Both the position numbers and the translations under genes were made by a program. Shown here in pieces: positions 46,776 to 55,467 of a stretch of 64,000 nt of DNA (positions within the stretch are counted from its first letter, which is position 1; each line of letters starts with the position of its first letter). Source of the stretch: Oscillospiraceae bacterium (GTDB taxonomy: Bacteria; Bacillota; Clostridia; Oscillospirales; Acutalibacteraceae); the NCBI GenBank assembly GCA_902762875.1, contig CACWPS010000005.1:141048-205047 (forward strand), in the 5' to 3' direction. The notes under the pieces are model-generated. The model saw nothing but the letters and a program-made list of their open reading frames with translations. It was not told where the DNA came from and made no database searches.

Positions 46776-48104
46776 ATGAAACATCGCAGGCTTTCTCATG
46801 TCCGGGTTATCACTCTCGGATACCTTATTATGATACTTTTGGGCACAGCCCTGCTTATGCTGCCTTGCGCTACCCGTGAGGGTGTAGGCGCAGGCCCTGT
46901 CACGGCGCTTTTTACCGCCACCTCGGCATCCTGCGTTACGGGGCTTGTTTTGCAGGACACCGCAACCTATTGGTCGCTGTTCGGTCAGCTGGTTATTCTT
47001 GTGCTTATACAGATAGGCGGTCTCGGCTTTATGACCATTGCCATATTCTTTTTCAGGCTTGTAAGCAAGAAGGCAAGCCTAAGGGAAAGGGCGGTAATGG
47101 CGGAAAGCATCAACACCACAAAAATGGGGGACTTTTCAAGGCTTGTAAGAAAAATCATTATAGGAACCATAGCATTAGAGAGTATCGGCGGAATTTTGCT
47201 TGCGACACACTTTGTAAGACAACCGAATTTAGGCTTTTTAAAGGGCGTTTATTACGGCTTTTTCCACGCAATTTCCGCCTTTTGCAACGCCGGCTTTGAC
47301 CTTATGGGGGATTATTCCTCCTTTACCTCGCTGTCAGGCAATGTTCTGGTAAATGCGGTGCTTATAACCCTTATTGTAGTCGGCGGTATAGGCTTTCTTG
47401 TGTGGGACGATATTACGGCCTGCCGTTTTAAATTTAAAAAATTCTCCCTGCACACCAAAACCGTGCTTACGGTTACTGCAATTTTGATTTTAGGCGGGGC
47501 ATTACTGCTTTTTGTATTCGAGCATAATAACACCGGTGCCGACAAGCCCCTTAGCGAGGAAATATGGGTGGCGCTTTTCGGCTCTGTTACCGCAAGGACT
47601 GCGGGCTTTAATACCGTGGACACTGCGGCGCTAAGCTCTGCCTCAAAGCTTATAACCATTGTTTTAATGTTTATAGGCGGTTCGTCAGGCTCTACGGCGG
47701 GCGGTGTTAAAACCACTACCGTTGCGGTTATATTGATTTTCCTTATAGCGGGTATGCGGGGTCAGGATAATATTCATTTTTATAAGAGGCGCATTAGGGA
47801 GGATGTGCTTAGAAAATCGGTGATTATAATATCCACAAATTTACTGCTCCTGCTTTTAGGTGCTACGGTGCTCTGTGCCGTACAGGGCTTCAGCATTACC
47901 GAAGCGGTTTTTGAGACCACCTCGGCAATAAGCACGGTGGGAATGACCACAGGCATAACAAGGGACTTGAATTTAGTCTCTGAATTGGTTATAATATTCC
48001 TGATGTATTGCGGGCGGGTAGGGAGTATATCCTTCGGAATATCCCTATTCGAGCGCAGAAAGCCGCCTGTTTCCTATCCTGAGGAATCAGTAACGGTGGG
48101 GTAA
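46776..48104 (+). CDS. ktrB: Trk/Ktr potassium uptake channel subunit
   Basis: The membrane subunit of a K+ uptake system of the SKT superfamily, 442 residues with four M1-P-M2 repeats. The four selectivity-filter loops are visible: SCVTGL near 50, FCNAGFD near 171, ARTAGFNT near 272 and STVGMTT near 388, each with the required Gly. The GGSSGSTAGG gate loop follows the third. Its length and lone RCK partner downstream fit KtrB better than E. coli TrkH. Confidence 0.92.
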   Translation: MKHRRLSHVRVITLGYLIMILLGTALLMLPCATREGVGAGPVTALFTATSASCVTGLVLQDTATYWSLFGQLVILVLIQIGGLGFMTIAIFFFRLVSKKASLRERAVMAESINTTKMGDFSRLVRKIIIGTIALESIGGILLATHFVRQPNLGFLKGVYYGFFHAISAFCNAGFDLMGDYSSFTSLSGNVLVNAVLITLIVVGGIGFLVWDDITACRFKFKKFSLHTKTVLTVTAILILGGALLLFVFEHNNTGADKPLSEEIWVALFGSVTARTAGFNTVDTAALSSASKLITIVLMFIGGSSGSTAGGVKTTTVAVILIFLIAGMRGQDNIHFYKRRIREDVLRKSVIIISTNLLLLLLGATVLCAVQGFSITEAVFETTSAISTVGMTTGITRDLNLVSELVIIFLMYCGRVGSISFGISLFERRKPPVSYPEESVTVG

Positions 48105-48125
48105 TTTTAAAAAGGAGATAATAAA

Positions 48126-48767
48126 ATGAAATCCTTTCTTATAATCGGTATGGGGTCGCTTGGGCATCACCTTTGCAACGAGCTTTCAAAAAACGGCTGT
48201 GAAATAATGGCAGCGGATATAAATGCCGAAACAATGGAAGATATAATGCCTATGGTCGTAAGCGCAAGGGTGTGTGACTGTACAAAGTTAGATGTTTTAA
48301 AAACCCTCGGTGTAGAGGAGTTTGACGCCTGCTTTGTCTGCATTGAGGACTTCTTTCAGGCTTGCCTTGAAATCACAGATTTGCTCAAGGACTTGGGGGC
48401 TAAAAAGGTTTACAGCGTGGCAAACCGTGATGTTGAGGAAAAATTCCTGCTCCGCAACGGGGCGGACAGGGTTATTTATCCCGAACGGGATGTGGCGAGC
48501 CGTATAGCAGGGCTTGAGAGCGCTGAAAATATATTCGATTGCATAAACATCTCGGCAGAATACTCTATTTTTGAGATTGAGCCCTTAGATAAATGGATTG
48601 GCAAAACGGTTACCGACCTTGATTTCCGCAACAGGTATGAGCTTAATATAATTGCGGTTAAAAAGGACGGTAAGGTTATGCCTATCAGACCCGATTATAT
48701 GTTCACAAAAGCGGAGCATTTGCTGGTGTTAGGCCACAAAAAGGATGTCAGGCGGGTTTTAAAGTAG
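48126..48767 (+). CDS. ktrA: Trk/Ktr potassium uptake regulatory subunit (RCK)
   Basis: The cytoplasmic RCK ring that gates the adjacent channel. Residues 1-130 form a RossmannN fold with GMGSLGHHL (Gly-x-Gly-x2-Gly) and the acidic AADIN at the end of the second strand, for ATP/ADP or NAD. Residues 140-213 are the RCK_C domain (FEIEPLDKWIGKTVTDL). The 213 residues hold one RCK unit, typical of KtrA. It starts 21 bases after the channel gene behind AAAGGAGA. Confidence 0.93.
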   Translation: MKSFLIIGMGSLGHHLCNELSKNGCEIMAADINAETMEDIMPMVVSARVCDCTKLDVLKTLGVEEFDACFVCIEDFFQACLEITDLLKDLGAKKVYSVANRDVEEKFLLRNGADRVIYPERDVASRIAGLESAENIFDCINISAEYSIFEIEPLDKWIGKTVTDLDFRNRYELNIIAVKKDGKVMPIRPDYMFTKAEHLLVLGHKKDVRRVLK

Positions 48768-48804
48768 GCTTAGGTGCAAAATTCAAAAATTAGGAGGACG
48801 GTCG

Positions 48805-49230
48805 GTGCAAAGGCTTTTGAGCGGATTTAAGCACACATTTGTAAGCAAAAAGTTTATCGGCTACTGTCTAATAGGAATTGTTAATACATTCAACACTGCG
48901 TTCTTTTCTTGGCTGGCGCATTTCAGGGTGCAAGAAAATGTCGCCGCCTACATAGGGTATTTTATCTCGCTTACAATAAATTATATTTTAAACAGTATAA
49001 TAGTTTTTAAAAACCGCCTCGCATTAAGGCGGTATTTTAGGTTTTTACTTTCATATGTGCCTAACTTCTTTATTTATACGCTGGTAAGCTTGCTTACAAT
49101 CAATGTTATGCAAATTAACCAGTTTTGGGCGACGGTGCTTGCAACTGCGGCGGGAGCCCCCATTACATTTGTTATAATCAAGCTTTTCGCCTTCGGAAAT
49201 AAGGCCAAGGCAGAAATAGATGAGGAATAA
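48805..49230 (+). CDS. GtrA-family membrane protein
   Basis: A 141-residue protein with four membrane helices and the GtrA signature (FIGYCLIGIVNTFNTAFFSWL, then YFISLTINYILNS). GtrA-type flippases move undecaprenyl-linked sugars in cell-surface glycosylation. It starts with GTG behind AGGAGG. No glycosyltransferase is nearby, so its substrate is open. Confidence 0.85.
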   Translation: MQRLLSGFKHTFVSKKFIGYCLIGIVNTFNTAFFSWLAHFRVQENVAAYIGYFISLTINYILNSIIVFKNRLALRRYFRFLLSYVPNFFIYTLVSLLTINVMQINQFWATVLATAAGAPITFVIIKLFAFGNKAKAEIDEE

Positions 49231-49257
49231 ATTTCAAATTTATTAAAATAGTTATTC

Positions 49258-49286
49258 TTGACATAATCGGATAATAATAATATAAT
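49258..49286 (+). promoter_or_regulatory. promoter of greA-lysS
   Basis: TTGACA (49258-49263), 17 bases, TATAAT (49281-49286), a consensus promoter. Confidence 0.85.
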
Positions 49287-49339
49287 GTGATTTATATGAA
49301 CTTATCTTATACATTAATATATAAAGGTGGTTATTTTTT

Positions 49340-49813
49340 ATGGCAAAGGTAGTTAAGCTTACCGACGACGGTCTTAAAAAACTCGAGGAGGAGCTCGAAA
49401 ATCTTAAAACCGTGGGCAGAGCGGAAATAGCCGAAAAAATTAAGGTTGCCCGGGGATACGGCGACCTTTCCGAAAACAGCGAATACGATGAGGCTAAGAA
49501 CGATCAGGCTAAAATCGAGGCAAGGATTGTCGAGATTGAGGAAATGCTCAAAAATGTTGAAATTATAGAGGATGTAAAGGGCAAAGCAAAGACGGTTATG
49601 GTCGGCGTTAAGGTAAAGGTGCTTGACGAGGAGTACGGCGACGAGTGCGAATACCGTGTTGTAGGCTCAACCGAGGCAGACCCGAGAGACGGTAAAATTT
49701 CGGACGAGTCCCCCGTAGGCAGAGCGCTTATGGGCAAGAAAATCGGCGATGAGGTTATTGTTGAGGCTCCCGGCGGCGAATTTAAGCTTAAGGTAGTAGG
49801 AATTTCAAAATAG
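49340..49813 (+). CDS. greA: transcription elongation factor GreA
   Basis: GreA rescues backtracked RNA polymerase by stimulating transcript cleavage. The 157-residue product has the N-terminal coiled coil with the acidic tip ([17 protein letters not shown] near 45) and the C-terminal FKBP-like domain ([18 protein letters not shown]). It precedes lysS by ten bases, a conserved Firmicutes pair. Confidence 0.97.
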   Translation: MAKVVKLTDDGLKKLEEELENLKTVGRAEIAEKIKVARGYGDLSENSEYDEAKNDQAKIEARIVEIEEMLKNVEIIEDVKGKAKTVMVGVKVKVLDEEYGDECEYRVVGSTEADPRDGKISDESPVGRALMGKKIGDEVIVEAPGGEFKLKVVGISK

Positions 49814-49823
49814 GGTGAAATAA

Positions 49824-51320
49824 ATGGCACAGAATAATAACAATCCTGCAACTCAGGATTTAAATGAAATTGTTAGGGTTCGCCACGAAAAGCTGGCGGC
49901 TTTAAAGGAAAGCGGCAATGACCCCTTTCTGATTACAAGGTTTGATTTTAATAACGACTCTGCTAATATTAAGGCAAACTTCCAAGAGCTTGAGGGTAAA
50001 ACCGTTAAAATTGCAGGTAGAATTATTGCCCGCAGAATTATGGGTAAGGCAAGCTTTGTAGGTTTAAGCGATTCCACCGGCAGAATTCAGCTTTATGTCA
50101 GGCGTGATGATGTGGGTGAGGAGGCTTATGCCGCCTTCAAAAAGTGGGATATCGGCGATATTGTGGGTGTTGAGGGCTTTGTTTTCAAGACCCAAACCGA
50201 GGAAATCTCGGTTCACGCAACAGCTATAACCCTGCTTTCAAAATCTCTTTTACCTCTTCCCGAAAAGTTCCACGGACTCAAGGATAACGATTTAAGATAC
50301 CGCCAGCGTTATGTTGACCTTATTGTTAATCCCGAGGTTAAAAATAATTTTGTCATACGCTCAAAATTCATAAAGTTTATGAGAAATTACCTTGATAATA
50401 TGAATTATATTGAGGTTGAAACTCCTGTGCTTAATACGATTGTGGGCGGCGCCGCCGCAAGACCCTTTGTTACACATCACAACACCTTAAATATACCTAT
50501 GTATATGCGTATCGCCACCGAGCTTCCCTTAAAGAGGCTTATTGTGGGCGGTATGGACAGGGTTTATGAAATCGGCAGAATTTTCCGTAACGAGGGTATG
50601 GACCCTAAGCACAATCCCGAATTTACTACGGTTGAGCTATATCAGGCTTATGCCGATTTCCACGATATGATGGATATTGCCGAGGGTATAATCTCCGGTG
50701 CCGCAAAGGAAATTTTAGGCACCTACGAGCTTGAGTGGTTGGGCGAGAAAATTGACCTTACCCCCGGCTGGCGCAGACTTACTATGGTTGATGCCGTTAA
50801 GGAATATGCAGGTGTTGATTTCGGTGCTATTACCGATGACGCTCAAGCGGTTGCCGCCGCCCAAGCTATCGGTGTTGAGCTTGCCGAAACAGCCGATAAA
50901 ACTTGGGGCAACGCTCTTTACGCTTGCTTCGACCAGAGGGTTGAAGAAAAATTAATTCAGCCCACATTTATTACAATGTATCCTGTTGAGGTTTCTCCCT
51001 TAACCAAGGCTTCCCCCGAGGACCCGAGACTTACCGAGCGTTTTGAGCTGTTTGTATGCCACAGCGAGCTTGCCAACGCCTATTCCGAGCTTAACGACCC
51101 AATTGTTCAGCGTGAACGCTTTATGAAGCAGTTGGAGCTTCGTGACAGAGGCGACGACGAGGCAGAAATGCTTGATGAGGATTTCCTTACCGCTATGGAG
51201 TACGGTATGCCTCCCACAGGCGGTATGGGTATAGGTATCGACAGAGCAGTAATGCTTCTTACAGGCGCAGACACTATCCGAGAGGTGATCTGCTTCCCCA
51301 CGATGAAACCGTTAGACTGA
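49824..51320 (+). CDS. lysS: lysyl-tRNA synthetase, class II
   Basis: Charges tRNA-Lys. The 498-residue enzyme has an OB-fold anticodon domain (KIAGRIIARRIMGKASFVGL), motif 1 near DNMNYIEVETPVL, motif 2 in EIGRIFRNEGMDPKHNPEFT and motif 3 in GGMGIGIDRAVMLLT. A short Asn-rich N-terminus (MAQNNNNPATQ) precedes the domain. Expressed with greA; a strong terminator follows. Confidence 0.97.
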   Translation: MAQNNNNPATQDLNEIVRVRHEKLAALKESGNDPFLITRFDFNNDSANIKANFQELEGKTVKIAGRIIARRIMGKASFVGLSDSTGRIQLYVRRDDVGEEAYAAFKKWDIGDIVGVEGFVFKTQTEEISVHATAITLLSKSLLPLPEKFHGLKDNDLRYRQRYVDLIVNPEVKNNFVIRSKFIKFMRNYLDNMNYIEVETPVLNTIVGGAAARPFVTHHNTLNIPMYMRIATELPLKRLIVGGMDRVYEIGRIFRNEGMDPKHNPEFTTVELYQAYADFHDMMDIAEGIISGAAKEILGTYELEWLGEKIDLTPGWRRLTMVDAVKEYAGVDFGAITDDAQAVAAAQAIGVELAETADKTWGNALYACFDQRVEEKLIQPTFITMYPVEVSPLTKASPEDPRLTERFELFVCHSELANAYSELNDPIVQRERFMKQLELRDRGDDEAEMLDEDFLTAMEYGMPPTGGMGIGIDRAVMLLTGADTIREVICFPTMKPLD

Positions 51321-51330
51321 TATGTAACTC

Positions 51331-51372
51331 AACAAGCCTTTCTCGCTTAAACAGTGAGAAAGGCTTGTTTTT
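51331..51372 (+). terminator. terminator of greA-lysS
   Basis: AACAAGCCTTTCTC pairs perfectly with GAGAAAGGCTTGTT, then a T-run. Confidence 0.9.
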
Positions 51373-51394
51373 GGTGTCTTTATACGCAGAAATA

Positions 51395-51417
51395 AACCCT
51401 CGGTTCTACCGAGGGTT
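51395..51417 (-). terminator. terminator of degV
   Basis: AACCCTCGG/CCGAGGGTT, nine pairs, followed on the minus strand by TTATTT. Confidence 0.75.
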
Positions 51418-51434
51418 AGTAGAGCGCGGTGTTT

Positions 51435-52265
51435 TTAAGCCTCAAAAGCTATTATACATCCGCCCTTTTCGGCGTAAAAGCTGCAAAGACCCGTACATTC
51501 CCGTATTTTTATATCAGATTCAGGATAAACCTCTAAAATCATATTTTTGAATTTCTCCGCCGCCGAAGGATTTTCGCAATGCGCTATGCGGAGCTTTCCG
51601 CCTTTAAAGCCTTTTTTCAGAACCTCGTTTTTCATAGTTTCAAGCGCCTTCTTTTCGCCTCTGCATTTATGTATAGGTTCTAAGTACCCATCCTCGCTTG
51701 CGGTGCCCACAACTCTGATACCGAGAACACCTGCTATTTTTGCAACCGTATGGCTTACCCGACCGTTTTTGGCAAGATTATTGAGTGATTCCAGGGAAAC
51801 GAAAAGATGTGTTTTTTCAAGATATTCCCGAACTGCTTTTTCTGCTTCTTCAAATCCTACGCCCTCACCCGAAAGCTCCTGCAATTTTTCGATTATAAGC
51901 TCCATTTCAGGGCCTGTTGACAGCGAATCGATAACGCAAATTTTGGCGTCGCTGTTGCTGTTCAGAAAATCATTTTTTGCTTGAACCGCCGCCGCATAGC
52001 ACCCTGAAAGATTGCTTGTGATTGTAACGGCAAAGCATTCGCTTGCTCCCTTAAAGGCTTCGAGCCAGTCAAAAACATTAGGGCAAGATGTAGAGCATTT
52101 TTCCTTGCTTTTGCTCATCTCCTCAACCATTGCCCTGACATCTAAATTTTCATCGTCAACAAACTGCTTTTCGCCGAGAACAACTGTAAGGGGTACGCTC
52201 TTATAATCCGCATTGTCAAGCTTTAGAATATTAGATGATGAATCGGACACTATTCTGTAACTCAT
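51435..52265 (-). CDS. DegV-family fatty-acid-binding protein
   Basis: DegV (FakB-like) proteins bind one fatty acid between two domains and present it to the kinase FakA. The 276-residue product starts SYRIVSDSSSNIL (the Ser-rich loop that binds the carboxylate), has TSCPNVFDWLEAF and TITSNLSGCYAAA near 78 and the RVSHTVAKIAGVLGIRVV block near 168. FakA is not in the window, so a role in phospholipid recycling is inferred from the family. Confidence 0.9.
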   Translation of the reverse strand: MSYRIVSDSSSNILKLDNADYKSVPLTVVLGEKQFVDDENLDVRAMVEEMSKSKEKCSTSCPNVFDWLEAFKGASECFAVTITSNLSGCYAAAVQAKNDFLNSNSDAKICVIDSLSTGPEMELIIEKLQELSGEGVGFEEAEKAVREYLEKTHLFVSLESLNNLAKNGRVSHTVAKIAGVLGIRVVGTASEDGYLEPIHKCRGEKKALETMKNEVLKKGFKGGKLRIAHCENPSAAEKFKNMILEVYPESDIKIRECTGLCSFYAEKGGCIIAFEA

Positions 52266-52297
52266 AATTTTACCTCTTATAAACTGTTTATATTGTT

Positions 52298-52326
52298 ATT
52301 GTAGTACATATTAAACACCCTGTCAA
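52298..52326 (-). promoter_or_regulatory. promoter of degV
   Basis: On the minus strand TTGACA (52326-52321), 17 bases, TACAAT (52303-52298). Confidence 0.8.
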
Positions 52327-52368
52327 GAGTTTTTTAAAAACCGATTAAAGGTTTTTATTAATATTGTA

Positions 52369-52397
52369 TTGACCAAACTATAATTGTGTTGTAAAAT
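52369..52397 (+). promoter_or_regulatory. promoter of the DUF1836 gene
   Basis: TTGACC (52369-52374), 17 bases, TAAAAT (52392-52397). The degV promoter lies 43 bases away on the other strand. Confidence 0.75.
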
Positions 52398-52417
52398 CTA
52401 ACTGAGAGGTGGAAGAA

Positions 52418-52933
52418 GTGTCAGAGCCTAAAAAAAATGAAATTATAGAATCAATAAAATGTTTTAATTTGCCGAAATATACCGAAATTCCAAATGTCGG
52501 ACTTTATTTGGAGCAGACGGCAAAATATATTTCGGAATATTTAAAACCTATTCTGGAGACGGCGGTTACCGGCTCTATGATAAGCAATTATGTAAAAAAA
52601 GGCTTGGTTTCAAACCCGATAAAAAAGCAGTACAGCCGCGAGCAGATTGCCTATCTGTTATTTGTTGCAGTGGCAAAAACAGTGCTTTCTATGGATGATA
52701 TTAAGCTTCTCATAGAAATCCAAAAACAAACATATGATTCCGAGATTGCATACAGTTATTTTGAAACCGAATTAAAAAACGTTCTTTCATATGTCTTTGG
52801 AATCGAAGCCTCCCTTGAGCAAATAGGGGAAGACAGCTCGGAGCAAAAAGTGATTCTTCGAAATTTAATTATAGCGGTTTCTCATAAGGTCTATCTTGAG
52901 AAAAGCTTTGCTTTGCTGCGAAATAAAAAATAA
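52418..52933 (+). CDS. DUF1836 protein, MerR-like putative regulator
   Basis: The 171-residue product matches DUF1836: LPKYTEIPNVGLYLEQTAKY, then SMISNYVKKGLVSNPIKKQY and REQIAYLLFVAVAKTVLSMDDI, which resembles a MerR-type winged helix with a dimerising helix. The GTG at 52418 is chosen, seven bases after AGAGGTGG; a GTG nine bases upstream lies inside that site. It is divergent from degV and may regulate it (inference). Confidence 0.82.
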   Translation: MSEPKKNEIIESIKCFNLPKYTEIPNVGLYLEQTAKYISEYLKPILETAVTGSMISNYVKKGLVSNPIKKQYSREQIAYLLFVAVAKTVLSMDDIKLLIEIQKQTYDSEIAYSYFETELKNVLSYVFGIEASLEQIGEDSSEQKVILRNLIIAVSHKVYLEKSFALLRNKK

Positions 52934-52979
52934 ACAATATATATAAAAAACAGGGAGCCTATTGCTTTTACGGCATTAA

Positions 52980-53022
52980 AAAATCACGGCAATTCTTTTT
53001 AGAGAACTGCCGTGATTTTGCT
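52980..53022. terminator. bidirectional terminator between DUF1836 and secF
   Basis: AAAATCACGGCA pairs perfectly with TGCCGTGATTTT, with T-rich sequence on both strands. Confidence 0.82.
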
Positions 53023-53032
53023 TTTTAATCGT

Positions 53033-53980
53033 TTATTTCTTACCGCTTGCGGCAAGCTTTTTTGCCTTATGCCTTTTCCAGATAACCCAGATAGGTCCTG
53101 CGATAAAGAGGGAGGAAACGCCGCCCGAAACGATACCGAATGCCATCGGAATAGCAAAGGAGCGAAGTGTGGAAAGACCGAAAAGCTCCGAAACAACAAC
53201 TATAGTTATAACTGCGATAAAGGTGGTAAGGGAGGTTACGAAGTTTCTCATCTTAACCATATTGATGCTCTTGTTTACAAGCTCGCCGATTTCCATATCT
53301 GGTTCAAGGCGTTCATTTTCACGCACACGGTCGTACATAACTATTGTATCGTTAAGTGAGTAACCGAGGATAGTAAGCACAACGGCGATATAGTTAGAGT
53401 CTATCTGCAGCTTGAAGAATACGCATATGCAGAAGGTTATAAGCAGGTCAAATACCAGCGCACAAAGCGCAGTGAGTGCCGCAGAGACACCGCCTATACG
53501 CCTAAAGCGGATGCCCACATAGATTACAACCAGAAGTGCGGTTATAAGCACAGCCACAAGGCTCTTTGCAAAGAATGTACCTGCGATTGTGGGGCTTACC
53601 GAGTTTGAGTTGTAAAGAGAAATCTCATTGTCGGCAAATTTTTCTTCCAGCGCCTTTGTAAGCTCTTTCTGCTTTTCTGCCGAGATTGAGTCCTTACCCA
53701 CAAGGCTTATTTCAAAGGTTTTTGTGTTCCCCGCAAGTGCGGTGCTTTTTGCAAGTGTAAAGGAATTGTCAATTACGCCCTTTACGGTAGTTTCAATATC
53801 GCTGTCGGCAACATCGCCCGAATAGGAATAGGCGATTTTTGTACCGCCCTTAAAGTTAATGTCCAAATTAACTCCGAATGAGGGGATAAAGGCAAAAATC
53901 AGTCCCGCAAGGAATATAACTGCGTAAACTATTACGACTTTTTTGAAGGCTTTGTTAAAATCAATATTAAAATTACGCAT
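53033..53980 (-). CDS. secF: protein translocase subunit SecF
   Basis: SecF works with SecD in pulling exported proteins out of the translocon, using the proton or sodium gradient. The 315-residue product has six membrane helices, the periplasmic-type loop with DINFKGGTKIAYSYS, and the conserved VLTILGYSLNDTIVMYDRVREN segment with its Asp. Its start overlaps the secD end by eight bases. SecD and SecF are separate here, unlike the SecDF fusion of Bacillus. Confidence 0.96.
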   Translation of the reverse strand: MRNFNIDFNKAFKKVVIVYAVIFLAGLIFAFIPSFGVNLDINFKGGTKIAYSYSGDVADSDIETTVKGVIDNSFTLAKSTALAGNTKTFEISLVGKDSISAEKQKELTKALEEKFADNEISLYNSNSVSPTIAGTFFAKSLVAVLITALLVVIYVGIRFRRIGGVSAALTALCALVFDLLITFCICVFFKLQIDSNYIAVVLTILGYSLNDTIVMYDRVRENERLEPDMEIGELVNKSINMVKMRNFVTSLTTFIAVITIVVVSELFGLSTLRSFAIPMAFGIVSGGVSSLFIAGPIWVIWKRHKAKKLAASGKK

Positions 53981-55367
53981 TTTTCTTACCTCCGTAAAGC
54001 CAGGGATTTCTTAAGAATTTTAGCTGTGAAACACTCTTGAGCATATACTTTGAAGCAAGAAGACCCATTATGAAGTTGAAGATTACGCCCACAAGCAGAG
54101 TATATCCGAAGGAGTAAATCGAGCCTGTAATGGACGAGCCTAAAAGTGACATTATGGGGGAGAAGATTTTTGCAATAAAGCTGTCGGGCGTGCCGAAGGC
54201 TCCCATAAGCACAAGGGATACTATAACTATTGTTACATTGCCGTCAACAATCGCACTAAGGGCGTTTTTAAAGCCGCTGTCGATAGCGCCGTCAATGGTT
54301 TTGCCCTTTTTGAATTCGTCTCTTATACGCTCGGATGCGATAACATTACAGTCAACGCCTACGCCTATGGAAAGAATGATACCCGCAATACCCGGGATTG
54401 TAAGGGTAAAGCTGTCGGTATTCGGGAAGAAGCCCGAAATACAGGCTATTGTACCTGCAAGCTGACCTAACAGCGCAATAGATGTAACCACGCCGTTTAA
54501 GCGGTAGCGCAAAATCATAAGCAAGCAAACAATACCGAATGCGATAGAGCCTGCAATAAGCATTACTCTTAATGCGTCAGAGCCCAAGGTGGGGGAGATT
54601 ATTTGAAGCTTGCTGTCGTCAACCGTAAGGGCAAAGGGGAGAGAGCCGGCATTAATCTTATCTGCAAGCGCCTTTGCCTCTTCGGCGTTGGCCATACCGT
54701 TGATGTATGTAGTGCCGCTGTTACCGTCAAGTACAGATTCGCTTACTGTCGGAGCCGAGATTTCCTGGTCATCCATCCAAATGGAAATTTTTTGGTTTAC
54801 AAGCTCTCTTTTTGCGGTGTCGAATTTAGCCTCACCTGAATCGGTGAAATAAAGAAATACTACATATTCGTTTCCGCTGTCGGTCTGACTGACACCGGCT
54901 TCTGCCCGCTCAATATCCTCTGCACCGCTTAAAATTACATCTTCCTTGTTTTCATTTCGGCAGAAGGAGAGGAGTGCAGTTTCGCCCAACTCCTGAACTG
55001 CCGCCGCAGCGTCGAAATCGCTTTCGTCCGCCGCCCAGGGGAAGCGTACGATTATCTGGTGATTGTCCGAATCGGTGTAAACCTCGTAATCGGTGATGTT
55101 TTTGTTTACAAGACGGGTTTCGATAATGGCCTTTGCGGCGTCCATATCGTCATCCGTAATGTCAACCTCTTCCTTGTCGGGCGAGAAAACGGCTTCAACG
55201 CCGCCCCGTATATCGATACCCCAACGAATATCGTTAGCGCCCTTAAAATAAACTTTTCTTGTGTCGCCGTAGTAGTTTTCTATTCCGAAAAAGGCGGTGT
55301 ATGTAAGCGCCAAAATCAAGATGAGTACTACAAAAAATACCGGCTTGCCTGTTCTTTTGGACTTCAT
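53973..55367 (-). CDS. secD: protein translocase subunit SecD
   Basis: The 464-residue SecD has the KGANDIRWGIDIRGG motif (the DLRGG-type signature), a large extracytoplasmic P1 domain (about 60-270), and six helices with GVGVDCNVIASERIRDEF. The ATG at 55367 lies eight bases from GGAGGA; a start five codons upstream is inside that site. Promoter visible at 55403-55431. Confidence 0.96.
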   Translation of the reverse strand: MKSKRTGKPVFFVVLILILALTYTAFFGIENYYGDTRKVYFKGANDIRWGIDIRGGVEAVFSPDKEEVDITDDDMDAAKAIIETRLVNKNITDYEVYTDSDNHQIIVRFPWAADESDFDAAAAVQELGETALLSFCRNENKEDVILSGAEDIERAEAGVSQTDSGNEYVVFLYFTDSGEAKFDTAKRELVNQKISIWMDDQEISAPTVSESVLDGNSGTTYINGMANAEEAKALADKINAGSLPFALTVDDSKLQIISPTLGSDALRVMLIAGSIAFGIVCLLMILRYRLNGVVTSIALLGQLAGTIACISGFFPNTDSFTLTIPGIAGIILSIGVGVDCNVIASERIRDEFKKGKTIDGAIDSGFKNALSAIVDGNVTIVIVSLVLMGAFGTPDSFIAKIFSPIMSLLGSSITGSIYSFGYTLLVGVIFNFIMGLLASKYMLKSVSQLKFLRNPWLYGGKKNA

Positions 55368-55402
55368 TGGCAAATCCTCCACTATTATGTGATTATTTAT
55401 TA

Positions 55403-55431
55403 ATTATATATAAAAATGAATGCAAAGTCAA
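55403..55431 (-). promoter_or_regulatory. promoter of secDF
   Basis: On the minus strand TTGACT (55431-55426), 17 bases, TATAAT (55408-55403). Confidence 0.8.
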
Positions 55432-55467
55432 TCATTATACATTAAAACTTTACAAAAACAGCTAAAA